Under the pieces are notes generated by a model, which was not told where the DNA came from, did not search any database, and saw only the letters and a program-made list of their open reading frames with translations. Shown in pieces: positions 1-13,200 of a stretch of 64,000 nucleotides of DNA. Made by a program: the position numbers and the translations under genes. Origin of the DNA: Beroe forskalii (taxonomy: Eukaryota; Ctenophora; Nuda; Beroida; Beroidae); contig WFMF01000029.1 in NCBI GenBank assembly GCA_011033025.1, positions 124,001 through 188,000 on the forward strand, given 5' to 3'. The number at the start of each line of letters is the position of its first letter. Positions within the stretch are counted from its first letter, which is position 1.

Positions 1-773
1 CATGTCCTAACTAGTTGGTACATTCTGTGGTTTGTACTGAGGTATGTACTGATTGATTAGAACATGTTCCATGGTACACACCCCACAACATATCCTAACT
101 ATTGGGTACATAACTACATACCATGGCATGTACTGATTCTGCAATCACTTATTCCAAAGTTTCTAGAGAAATAGAAGTGATTAATAATGAAGCCTACAAC
201 AAGGGTCAATAGTCAAGGCAATTTTACTAAATCAAGAGTCAAAACAAACATATTCAACCTCAAGTCTTCCTGAGTCATCGCAACCAGAGTCAAGCCACTA
301 AAAGTCAGGGCAACCAGAGTCAAGACAAAAAGAGCCAGGGCAAACAGAGTCTGAAGCACTAACAAGGGATCACATAGCAGCATATCAAGGAGATGAAGTC
401 TACACATGAAATGGGTGTTGACTCCTGTTGTGTTCTGATCACAGGACCTTTTAGCCTGGAATGCATTAAGGAACAACCAGACACCCAATCAGTCCTATAC
501 CAGACAGTCTCAATCTTTCTACCCTAGAATGCTAGGCTTATAACTTACATGATCAGAATCCAACAGTTGTCACAATTGCATCTTTGTTTGCTTCCAATTT
601 CCTTGGCCATTGACCTTTGTTGCAGGCTTCACCTAATCACTTCTATTTCTCTGGAAAATAGGGAATAAGTGCACATAAGGATATGTTCTTGGGTATGTAC
701 TGTGGAATATTTTCAAACTGATTGGTACATACCACTGTACGTACTGTGGTATGTACCAACTAGTTAGGACATG
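1..773. mobile_element. Palindromic TIR element, left end outside window
   Basis: Bases 1-21 are the exact reverse complement of 753-773, and a second inverted pair (around 170-200 and 622-652, the AGAAATAGAAGTGAT block) lies further in. The centre has short degenerate repeats around GTCAAG. A related block lies inside the insertion at 12381-13456. No coding capacity is evident. Confidence 0.6.
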
Positions 774-1141
774 TTCTGTGGTATGTACTGCAGTATGTGC
801 TGACTAGTTGGGGTCTAAATGCCAAGTTGTAAATTCAAAGTTCTCTCCTTTTTAGGGGAATGGAGCTCAATTCAATTGAATTCAATTGATAAATACTTTT
901 ACAGCTATGTCTCAAGGCTCTCTATTAGCAGCCATAATTAAAATGTCTCTGTGCACTGTGGCTACCTATGTATTTTACAATTGCAGGTTATCAGTTAATG
1001 CTTAATATCCCATTTTGATTTGTTAATTGTCATACTTAGATAAAGTGTTTGTGAATATACATTTATATACTCAACCTAAAAATTTTGTTGAGGATGGATA
1101 TAATGGAATTTGGAGAAATAAGGCCAGTATGAGAATGAAAG
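774..1141. other. Upstream of p85: no gene seen
   Basis: AT-rich sequence before the p85 start codon. It may hold 5' UTR or promoter, but I recognise no TATA box or other clear element. Confidence 0.4.
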
Positions 1142-1210
1142 ATGTCTTACCAGTTTGAAGCTGTACATGATTTCATTCCTCTCACTAATGGGGAGATAGA
1201 GCTAAGAGAG
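1142..1210 (+). CDS. p85 exon 1: start codon and first half of SH3
   Basis: Codes 23 residues beginning [11 protein letters not shown], the RT-loop side of an SH3 fold (ALYDY-like). It ends phase 0 at GAG|GTAAGA. An in-frame TGA at 1136-1138 argues that this ATG is the start of the coding region. A non-coding first exon may lie upstream. Confidence 0.8.
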
Positions 1211-4200
1211 GTAAGATGGTAGATTTTTAAAACTGACATTAGTTATCGCTAACCAATTTATTTCAGCATATTAGTTAATATAGTATTGATATTTCCTTAG
1301 AGGGTGGCCTCGTTAACATTACTAGTGAGTGACTGAGTGCTTTCCTTCAGCACAGTCAGGAAGCTTCTTCATATAAATTATTGAAAATATATTGTTGTAA
1401 TTGTGCTGTAAAACTTATTTTCAAATTCAAATTCAAATTCAGATATTGCAAGCTATCTTTATTTTTTTTAAACAACTTCATTATATGAAGAGTTGACGAA
1501 ATTACTGAATTTTCAGGCCCCTATGTCAAATAATGAAAACTACTAGTTATCTCTGATAATTTTTTAAAACAAACCATCAATCTATCAGGGTGAAAATATT
1601 TCATTATTTATATCATGATTGTATAAAAATGTTCTAAAATGTCTTTCATTCTGGGCATACTTTCGGTTTCAGACTGGTGTTACACCAGTTGAACCAAACA
1701 TGACTCACAGTTCACATCTCACACCAGTCGGAAATATCTATCTGAACCTGTGTATCATTGTCATTTGTCACTATTTCTATTTTTCTGACATTAGCCTGTT
1801 GCATCACCTACACCAGTTTTTTGCATCATTGGTACTAGTCTGGTATATCTCTGGACCCTTGCACATGTATCAGTTTGAGGACTGATGTATCACTGACACC
1901 AGTATGACCAATGATTGACTATAGTTTGGCATATCACTTATTAGTGGCACCAGTCTGTCGACATCAGACATGAGTCTCTGATCTCTCAAGTTTCTCTAGT
2001 TCATATCATTTTGCTGAACTACTGACACCAGTCGTTAAATCACTGTTTGCACACGAATATGGAGCTAGTAGGAACCTCCAGGTTACGTAGTAATTGTAGA
2101 TTTTTCAAGGGGCTTCTTGGAAACTAGGAGGGGCTTAAAATTTTTGTATCATGTCGGGTGAAATTTGAATAAATATGCATTATTCAGCCCTTTTCATGAC
2201 CCTTAAAACAGGAAAGTTTCTATTATATACTTTGCTTACGAAGATAAGTCCGAAAATCTCCTTATCATGTAGGGAGCATGTAACAATTGAACGACAATAG
2301 TTATTTCAGCAATTATTGCCTTACGGAGCTTGTTTTGACTTCGAATATTGGTCCTAAAGTTGGTCCCATGGACTCATGCCAGTGATATGTAGAGTAGTGA
2401 TATAAAATATCAAACTAGTGTCAGTGACACTTCCATGATTTTCACTGATCTGATGTGCTACAGCTTTACAGATTGTGGATGTGTGAGACTACCCTAAAAT
2501 GGCTACATTTTTGTTAAATTTTGCCCATTTTTGAAGTGGCACTTGCTAAAATCATGAACATGGTTTAATTACAGTGGTAATCATTGTATGGTGTTTAATT
2601 CATATGGTGTTTAAATGGCCTTTATTTAGCCAACCTTTCGTTGACTGGCCATTTTTTTATTAACTGCCCCGTTGGTTGCCAGATCAAGGATTTTATGCTC
2701 TGAAATGACCACTAAAACCCCTTAATAGTTTTATACTTAATAAATTGCATCCAAAAACCCAAATCCCAGTCTAATATCATGATTGAGTTTATTATCGTGT
2801 AATGACGTTCCAGTGAATTTTACTTTATATAAGCCAATTCATAAAATTTTCATTTTATTAAATTAACTGGCCTTTAATTTGACCGACCCCATTCTAACCA
2901 GTCTTTTTTAACGGGCCCTCTCGACAAAAATCTCCAAGTTGTTCTTGTCCTTAGGGGCCAGTCTAATGAGTGCCAGTTTAAAGTTTTTCTACTAATATCT
3001 TGAAACAGCCAGGAACTAAGATTTCATTAATTCGGTACTGTATGAGTTAAAAGTGAGAAAGTTTGAAAAAAATTCCCTGAGCCCGTTGGGCTTTCAGCTA
3101 GGTCACAGGACACCCGACCATTTCAATGCTGGCTACAGAGTACCACAACAGTAACATAATGAAATTATATTATAATTGCCCTAACCAGGACCCTAGTTTC
3201 CTAAAATATGGACAATGGACATACACAGTATTTTCAAAATTCATGGATCACAACGCAGATTTCGTAAATATTGAACTATAGAAATTAATAACAAAAACAA
3301 ATGTTTGTAAAACGTATGAAATTGAAACATGATCAATGGCGTTTTTAAAGTTTGGAAGTGTCAAATGTAATATCTAACACTAAGTAAGTCATTGATGCAA
3401 TTTTTGTTGCTGGGGATGGGGGTGCAACGTAACGAAATTGCGAAATATTCACATAGGCTTTGAAAATAAATGAAAAAATTTTACGATTGCATATCAACCT
3501 CGAGCAAACAGTTGGTAATTAGTAAGAACTTAAGAACAATCTTTTTTTAAACTTTAGTTCAGATTAGGAGAATAGATGGGCAACAAATTTGAATCCAAGC
3601 TCATTGAAGTCAAAATTGTTCGCAATTTTATCAGTTATCTGTTTGTAACTCACTTCTAGCTTCAGTCAATACGAATTCTTCATTCCGTCGACGGTCGATT
3701 TATCGCAGCAAACCATCGAAACTACAATTAATATCTTCACATGAATGAATTATTGCTGATGTTCACTATGGAACAAAATGTTCAACTCTTACCTTTTCTC
3801 CTCTCCTAAAATATTGATTGTCTCCTGCAGTCGTACTCTTTTACCAAACTCGAAAATTCCATTGGGAACGTTAATTATGAATTTCAACAGTGGAAACGTT
3901 TCCAAAATACACAATAACGAAATGGTAGATTTTTCGTTAAAATGCACGTGCAGTTTTGCGCGCTAGCGCTTGTATCCATAGCAACGCGCGCAACTGGTGA
4001 ATCAAACCTATAACTCGATCTTGTTTTTCGCGACCCTTTGTCCAACTTTGAGCATTAATTACGGAAAATCTAAAGCCTTTACGCAAAAAAGAAGAATGTA
4101 GCAATAGGAAGACACCTTTTTTCTACCACCCTGCAAAAAATGGCGGTTTTTCAACTCCTAGTTTGTCAGATTTTCTGGGAGAGCGGAGGCTCCTACCTTG

Positions 4201-7200
4201 AACTACCTCTCTCGATTATAATAATAGATTATAATATGAATGTCTTATTGCTTTTGGTAACTATAACTTAAGAACCAAAATTTAGCAATTGCTAATAACT
4301 TCTGGTAGAAATGTGAAAAATTCGGGTGTGCTGCAAACCAGCAAGCAAATATTTTACTATTATAGAAGAAGAAGGTGAGGTTTCGAGGAAGTTCTCCACC
4401 ATATCTTCTAGGTAGAGATATTGAAATCTATACAATTGCCACAAATATGATGGAATGAAGCACAGAATCCTGTCTTATATAGAATAGTTACCAATGTTTT
4501 GCAAAACGACATCATTTGTCTCGGCTTCAAAATTAAAATGTTTCATTTTTGAAATCCAGTAACACTGTCACTTCTACGGAGTTAAATTGCACAGTAATAA
4601 ATACCGATGGATCAGTAGATTTTGACTAATTACTCTGCTTTATTCAACTGACCGCCTTCTATCTATAATTTTCAATATCTATCGATTTGTTTTGATGATT
4701 TCTCTTTGATCTTTTGATGTATGGTCTTCATTGCCCGAATTCGGCTAATTTCCTTCAAATAAAATTCTTTGGGATAAGGGGCAAAGTGATAAGATTCTGA
4801 GGATTTTGCATACTGTGTAGCTTCAAATCTCTGTTAGTTTATACTTTTAAAGATGCTGCGTTGTTGATTCGAAGATTCGAATTTAATGACTGATCACTAG
4901 TTCGGCAAATAATATCAAAAGAAAAGGATCAATTCATTTAGGTATCAAGTAATAGAAATGGATCTGATAGTTCAAAGGTAGGAATTGAAATGTAGATATG
5001 AGGGTCCCGGCAACAGGACTTTCAATTTATCTGAACTTTGATAAATTCGCAGAATTTAATCGCGAGCTGTGATTAACCTCTTTGATACACTTGCTAGAGG
5101 TAACAACGTTTTACTAAAAAACTAAATTTACAACTTTTAAAGACTTCAATTCTAATTCAAACAGATGGTGTCATACATTGGAGGATTTTTTCAGTGAGCA
5201 GGATTTTACTAGCGCTCAGTGTAACGTGTAACGACGAGCAGATGAAAATATTCTCAACTATTTTAATTCATTCCAAGCCATGGCAGAAGCTGTAATTGAT
5301 TTATGCCACTGACTATCAGAGTAGTTTCTCTTCAATAAACCTTGTTTGTCCTTTTATTTTTGTGTCATACAAATTACAACTTTACAATCATATTATCCGG
5401 TCGTATCAAAAGTCTTCTTATTATCCAGATAAACAAAGCATCCCGATTATGACACTGCCTCTGTTTCAGGGAGATGTGGTGTACATGAACTTGGCTCCAC
5501 CCGACCCTAACGAGTGGTGGAATGGAACTAACAAGAGGACCCAGCAAGCCGGCTACTTTCCTGGCAATTACGTGAGGGAAATCCTAACAGGTGACTACAT
5601 TTATTCTAAATTCAGTGGGACGTGGGTTTCTAACTTATCAGCTCTTATTAGTAGTGAAAATTCAAAGCAACGCACTGGTCTTAATGCCAGGAATATGGAT
5701 AGGGACTCAGCAAAATTCAACAGAAAACCTTGGCAATTTTGGGCATTATAACAAAAGGAAGTTTGTTATAGCCCTTTTTACCAAAATATTACCTTCTTAA
5801 CTGGGGCAGACATAATGCCTCTGGGTAAACAAAATGCTCTCCGTTTGCCTGGTGACAAAGCCCCCATAGTTTACCTGGTGACAACCTCATACATGAAGTG
5901 AATAAGTTATGCTTATAATATTACTGTTATTCGTAATTTCGTAGAATATTTGTAAGCTGGAATAATAGAACGGTAGCACTGACAAAGCAGCACCAATACG
6001 AATAAAAGGAATAAAACGTATGACGCAGCTGTCGGGGACAGAGGAACTATCAGACAGGACCCCGTGATTGAGTCACAATGCTAATTATCTGAGGAATTTG
6101 AAATTACACTTATAACGGGGATATAGTTGACGGGGATATAGAACTTGACATCTCAGGGGTATAGTAGACATCACTGAATTGGGGAGTGCTGAATTTATAT
6201 GGCACTGATACTGTAGTGGGATTCATCACACTCAAGAAGGGAAGAGTATACGTACATACAACATAGAATATAGATGTTATGCGGACGTAATTGTAACTTA
6301 TTTATATACGGTAAATACACACTTGGGTGTGTAATTACCACATTAATTCCACGAGCTTGCGAGTGGAATTCATGCAATAAATGCACGAGCTTGCGAGTGC
6401 ATTTATTGAGTAATTACACGAGCTTGCGAGTGCAATTACGATGGTAATTACACTCAAGTGTGTATTTACTGTATTACCCTGCCATATACGCATCAATCAA
6501 AGTAGACGGTTTGAAACTTAAGTATTCGAACTTAATTTTTATGAATAATGATTAATGGGTACACTATTTCATAATTGAAACAGGCGAGAATTTTTGAACA
6601 AATTTGCGAGTGATTTGTAAAAGTCAGAATCACATCATCATCGTATCGGGGTCAATTCAGCGAATAAGTTCAAAAGTCCAAATGATACAACTAGCGCCCA
6701 GCATTGATACATACTGTTAGTGTATGACGTAGTGTATGATTATGTACTTTACAAAAATTTTGTTTTGATCTTTCATTGCCATAAAAAAATGAAACATGAA
6801 AGTTTAGTACTTAATCGAAAACATTACAATTCACACCACAAGCATTAATAACAACTGACTCGAGAGCTACAATCTTATGCGGATCTCGTATAGAATCTGC
6901 CCTTAAAAGCTTAAAGAAAAACACGATCACATGTGAATGTAGTCAGCTAAATATCAAAAATATGTATGTATGTACTCCTCAGTTGAACAATAAGTTTTGC
7001 GCCATAATCATTATCTTCATCCCGATCTAAAATAAGTAACGAACACTTACAGATAGAAATGACGGCGCACAGAAATAATGTAGTTGAATTTGATAAAATG
7101 GAGCAACACACCCTATATATGGCGCCACAAGTCTTCGTTATATCTCTAAGACTAGATAAATAAACATTGAAGCACGGATGGGTTATCAAGCGCGTCTGGG

Positions 7201-10200
7201 TGGCTGGTGTATACGATAGTGTTCCTTCTATCTATTTTATCTTTATCTTGTGCTGCCCTATAATATCGTTTAGATATATCGTATTTTATACATTGTGCTC
7301 GTATTTACTTTATCTTGTGCTACCGAATGTGCCATATTTAAGAATATAACATTATCGCATTATGTACTTATCGCTATTTTATCTTGTTTTACAGTATATA
7401 TACGGTTATTAAGAATAGATTATATCGAATCGTTTTTAATATGAAAAGTGCGATACTAGGTTAGAATCATGCGAATGGCCGTTTTTATAAATTGGTAGTA
7501 ACTCAACAGTAGTAATTCAACAGCTGGGAATAGTAATTCAACACTTGACAGTAATTCAACTGCTGGGTACGGTGATATTACATGATTAATATTGCTCAAA
7601 AATTCGAAAAGTAATTACACTGCAGGGTAATAATATTGTTTATTGGACATTACCAAACTCAGCTCAATTATTGGCCCACTTCTTCAAACAATTGAATTTT
7701 TGAACTTCCTTGGGGCAGTGTTGGAACCACCTGTCAACTTGAAAATTTAACAGTTAATGTAGTGTCGCCTGATAGTTTCAAGTTAAGAAATTAATGGGTG
7801 CTTCCGGTGCTGCCCCAGTTGGGTTCAAAGTTTTGATGACGTCATGTTGTTCGTAAATACTATTTAAGCGGACTATAATAGCAATCCTGTATATCATACC
7901 ACGATTTACATTTCGTAGAATCCGCTCAGATTATCTGGAATTGTTAGCTTTGATATCAACTTCAATAACTTGCGGCTATCAACTCATTATCAAAATGATG
8001 ATCGGAGACTAACGTCGAATTCACAGTTAGCTTTTATCACGAGTAACACAGAGATTGATTCTGATTAGTGATTCCTGAGACTAATGTCAAATTCACAGTT
8101 CCGCTTTATCACGATCAATTCAGACACAAACTGATTCTAAGACTAATTAATGTCAAATTCACAGTTCGGTGTTATCATGATCAGCACAGATATTCAATTT
8201 GTTCAATATATGACCGATTTTTCAGCACTTTTTACTACCACCCATACTCTAATAATCACGTTTACATTAGTTGTATTTGTTACAAATTACAAAAACATGT
8301 ACCGCCAGCCCCTCCCTCCCTCCCCTGGTTGATTAAGTCATATTTCAAACGATCCCTCTAACCCCGTCAGGTTCAGGTCCACCCAACATTCCTCCCCGTC
8401 CACCTCGACACAGCACCGACTTCTCTGTAAGACACTCTGACTCGAGGCTCCAGGACACCAGACACCACGAGGCCTCCTCGGGAGGGGCATCCTCCAGGCT
8501 GAGTGATACCCGGCTGAGCGAATTGATGGCTAACTCCTACAGTCCCGCGCCTTATTCAAATCAAACCGCTCAGAAACAAGGTGGGTAGTTTCAGTGTATA
8601 GTGCATATTATATTATGGTTTTTTCATTTTTGTACAATACAAAAAGTAGCTTTATTTTAGCTTTATTTTAGTTTCATGTCACTTCACTGATGTGCTTTAT
8701 AGAAATAAAATACGCTTTTGTTCCATACCAACGTCCAAAACCTGATAGAGGCGCTTCGTTATATTCCATTATTTCACAGTTGATAAAGTTGCACAGTTGA
8801 TAAAGTTAATTTTTCCACTCTATTACTGTTACCTGACACCAGTGTCATTGTAGAAAGTTAGAAAACACTGCAAAATGTACACAGCACTTGTGGTGTGGTG
8901 TATCTGAGATCGTAATAATATGGAGTTTATTACTCTCATTTCAAGGAAAAATGAGGAACAATTACTGTTTAATTGAACATAATTTTACGCTTAATTCCTA
9001 GGTTATTAGGTAGAGCTTAATCCTCTGCCCTTAGAGGAACGTTCAAATACTTGGGAGTAGAGGGGCGGGGCGTTATTCCATGTTCCATGCCGGGTTGTGT
9101 TTTGTTCGGGTGGTTTTTAGTTCGGGTGGCGTTTTGTCCGGGTGGTGTTTTGTCCGGGTGGTGTTTTGTCCGGGTGGTGTTATGTCCGGGTGGTGTTTTG
9201 TCCGGGTGGTGTTTTGTCCGGGTGGTGTTTTGTCCGGATGGTGTTTTGTCCGGGCTGTGTTTTGTCCGGGTGGTGTTTTGTCCGATGGTGTTTTGTCGTA
9301 CCAGCTGCTTTCTCAAGGTCAAAGTAACGTTAACTAATTATGTCACATAAGGTTGTGTTTTTATTCTAAGAACATTTTTTAGAAGATTAGAAGTTTAGAA
9401 TGGGAGGCGATTGACGTATATATACGTCAATCGCCTCCCATTGTAAAGTTCTAAAAATATTTGTACTTCCCATATATTCTTCTCTGTTTGGTTGAATAAA
9501 AGCATAGTAAAACTCAATGTTCCCGAGCTTTAATTCAATAGAGCGAATGAGAATATTCAAAAGTAGTTTTCTTTCCTGTATTTATTCGAGTTGTTAACGT
9601 TAAGCGCCTGCACAGTCCTCAAAATGCTAACTTTAATATTGTGGTTACCAATTATCATCGTGAAATCAACATATCGCACCGATAGTTTTGAAACCGGTTA
9701 CGTACTTGGAAACTCAGTCGAGCAATCACTCGACTCCCTCCAAGCGAAAGAGTGCACATTTATAGTAGTCAGAGGATACCTCAAAGAACGGTGCCTACTA
9801 GACGACGGTAACTGGTACTTCAAATGTCCTTTTTCTGACCATTTCTATGTGGTTACCCGTCATAAATGTGGAGCAGTTGAATACTCTTACACCTGCCCTG
9901 GGGATCCTTCCTTTTATCAATCATGTGGTCATGATGCGTGTGCCAGCAAGAACATTGTAGTAAATCCAGGGGAGGGAGTCTGTGGGGATATACTCTGTCA
10001 CAGGGCAGGAACATGGAGTGAATACAGCAGAGAAGACAGAAATATAACTTTGAATGGTGGGAATAGGCATCTAAGATGCAATGGAAGAGCTGACTGCGAA
10101 AACACAATCAACGGCATCAGAGTGGATGAATATCAGTGTGCAGGTCACACTGGGCAGGAAATGATTCACTGTGGACCTTGCAATAGAATTACTGACACAG

Positions 10201-13200
10201 ACAACTACAAAGTCCCTGAATCATCATTTTGTGACGGAACCTGTGATTGTTTCGTCTGTTTTGATGAAGCTAAGTGTAGCAAAGGCAATCGTACAACCAG
10301 CGGAATGATATGCAGAGTTGGGCCTTATTTCCCGGGTACCAGGGTGTGTCCGGGTGGTCCTCTCGAGTACATACCACCCCGGGGAATCTGTGATGGATAT
10401 TATCATTGTTTGGACAGGCGAGACGAAAAGGGCTGTGATCCAACCGATATGTGTGAGACAGGGCAAAATCTGTTCACTGGTCAGATGCTGAGTGGAAGTG
10501 ATCCATTTAGGAGGAGGTTTACATCCTCAAGTCAAATGTTCCACCCCCGAAGAAAATAAAAAGCATTTATCGTTTCAGATTTGTGTTGACTATCGAGATC
10601 AAATGAACTGTACAAATTCTTCAATAAGTCCTCTCATATGTGATGTAGATGGCTACGAAACCACCATTTCTGAGCATGTGATATGTAAAGATAAAAAGGT
10701 ATGTGATGACGATATCGACAGCAAATTTGTGATCTTGAACAAGGATTGTGAAATACACAAGCACTATATGTGTGATGGAATTAGCCACTGTCAAGATGAT
10801 GCAGACGAAAAGGCAATGATATGTAAGAATATGGCACCGCTAGGATTGACTTGTGTCAGGAAATTATCATATACCAAGGTAAGTATAGCTTTTCCTTTAT
10901 CCTGGGTGATGGATGGTATACAGGACTGTATGAGTGGTTTAGATGAAAATAACAAGTCATGGTTTAGGATTTGTGGCAGAGGTAACCGAGCTCATTACTC
11001 CTACAAGAGTAAAAGATCTTGCAACAGGATGCCTTTAATGAGATGTCCAATGTCCGAAAACTTTCTTGCTATAAATGATCTGTGTGCTGATTTTTCAAAT
11101 TGTGATCATATGTTATGCAAAAAGTCTAGAAGGAAGAATGCAATTCTAAGCCAACTCGGAACATTCAGGCGTGTATTTTTCTGCCATCCTGGACTGGGAA
11201 GCCTCGAAAACTTTATTGGAAGATGTGCTGAGAGTCGGATTGAGAAGATACCTGCAGTTTATGGGGTGACAGATTCTGTTATAATTCTCAGTCCTAGATA
11301 TGCTCGGCAAGTCACTTGCGATAGCATTCATGGAGAGCTTTATCTGCATCTTGCTTGTACAAAACTTTGTAGCCATTCAGTTCTGTGTCCCTTAAAACCT
11401 CTGACAGTCACTTCTTGCAATCTAAGCAAGTTTAGGGTTCTAACTATAACAAAGAACAGGGATTTGTCAGTGGCCTTCAAGAACCATGACAAAACTTTCA
11501 AGCAAAATGCCTTTGAATGTGATAATGGTTTTTGCTTACCATACGAAAAAGTGTGTAACTTGAACGATGACTGTGGAGATTCTTCTGATGAAACTTACTG
11601 CTTCAATAATTTCAAATGTCTTGATTCAGGAGAGTATATAGCTAAAAGTAAAAAGTGTGATGGAAAATTTGACTGTTTGGACTACAGTGATGAATGCAAT
11701 AATGTCTGCGACAACCAAGTTAAAATGTTTTCGAATAGTGCCATGTTTAATTTGGCATGTGCCTTTTGGCACTATTTCGACCCTTCTAAACTTATGTGTG
11801 ATTTTCAAAGGCCTGAAAAAATATTCTTCCCTGAAGTCAGTTACAGCAAAGATAAATGAACTTTTTGTCCTAATTGTGTCCTCTGGTGACCTATTGCAAG
11901 GTGTTTTCGTCTTGTCAGTTGCATTCTCTGACAAATATCTCAACAAGAGCACCTGTAAAACCCAGTTTGAGTGGATCACTAGTGATCCGTGCACGGTTTT
12001 AGGGGTGATTTCTACAATGGGATCCCTCGTATCCCTCTACTCCATGACTGCTTTAAGTGTATACCGAGGGAACAGGGCTTACTCAATTAGTATTTCTCGA
12101 AAAAATTTAACCAAAAGACTCAAGATAGCTCTAGCAGTTAGCGTTTTTGCAATTTATTTGCTTGCAGCTTCAGTATCCATTATTCCAGTCACAGCATACT
12201 TTGAGTCATATTTTGTCCACTCAATAAAATACGACAGAAATCCTCTACTTGTTGGAATTTTGGATAAAGAGCATCTAAGTATGGTCGTTGAAGCATATTA
12301 TGGAAGAATGTCAAAAGAAGGATTTTCTTGGAATTCTATTGACAATTTAATCAAGAGTATGTTCATTAATGTAAACGTTGGGCAGTATCCAAGAAGCCCG
12401 ACCACCATCGCGGAATTCCGCGCGGAATTCCGTGGTAAAATTCCGCGCGGAATTCCGCGCGGAATCGACAGCGGAATCAAGGGCGGAAAATTCTGCGCGG
12501 AATCAACAGCGGAATTTTTTCAACATGGAATCATGGTCGGAAGATTTTGGAACATTATCAAAAAGGCGGAACTTTTGTCAATGCTTTTGGCGCAAATAGG
12601 AATGGTAAATTTTTGTAATCAATATTTGGTACAAAATAATATAATCTGAATCAAACAATTTATCTATCGCAAGAAATTCGGGAATGAACATGAACATACC
12701 GCGGTACGTACCGTGGTATGTGCCGACTAGTTAAGACATGTTCCGTGGTAAATAGTCATACCCCGTAACATATTCTAACTATAAACTAGTCGCACATTTG
12801 GTACGTACGTTTGGCCTCTTTAGAATTTATCCCCGAATTTCTTGCGATAGATAAATTGTTTTGTATTGAACTTTTGAACTTTGCATGCAAACGCGCGTGT
12901 TTTTTGAACACTGCATAGCGCGAGCGAACAAACAGGGACACATAGCATGTGATGAGATACGCCTGGCATAAATAGAGCGAACCAGACATCCAATCAGCCC
13001 TACCAGACTGTATCAATCTGTCCTCCCTTGCATGCTAGGCATATGGGTCACGTGACCAGGTCTCAAAAGGGGTCAACACCCATCCTATCTGTAGACATCA
13101 TTTCCTTGATGCTGCCATGCGATCCTTTGTTTGCTCTGACTCTCTTTGCCTTGACACTGATTAAGTTGCCTTTAGTCAGCTTTATTCACGTATTCAAATT

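Noticed and set aside
213-488. 91-codon frame on the - strand (LTLVALTFSGLTLVAM)
   Set aside because: Comes from a short GTCAAG/CAACCAGA tandem word inside the palindromic element.
5591-5800. Second open frame overlapping p85 exon 2
   Set aside because: It lies after the splice donor, in intron 2, with no domain.
9017-9350. Four overlapping frames over the 16-bp minisatellite
   Set aside because: Repeat artefact: [16 protein letters not shown] in one frame is only the unit translated.
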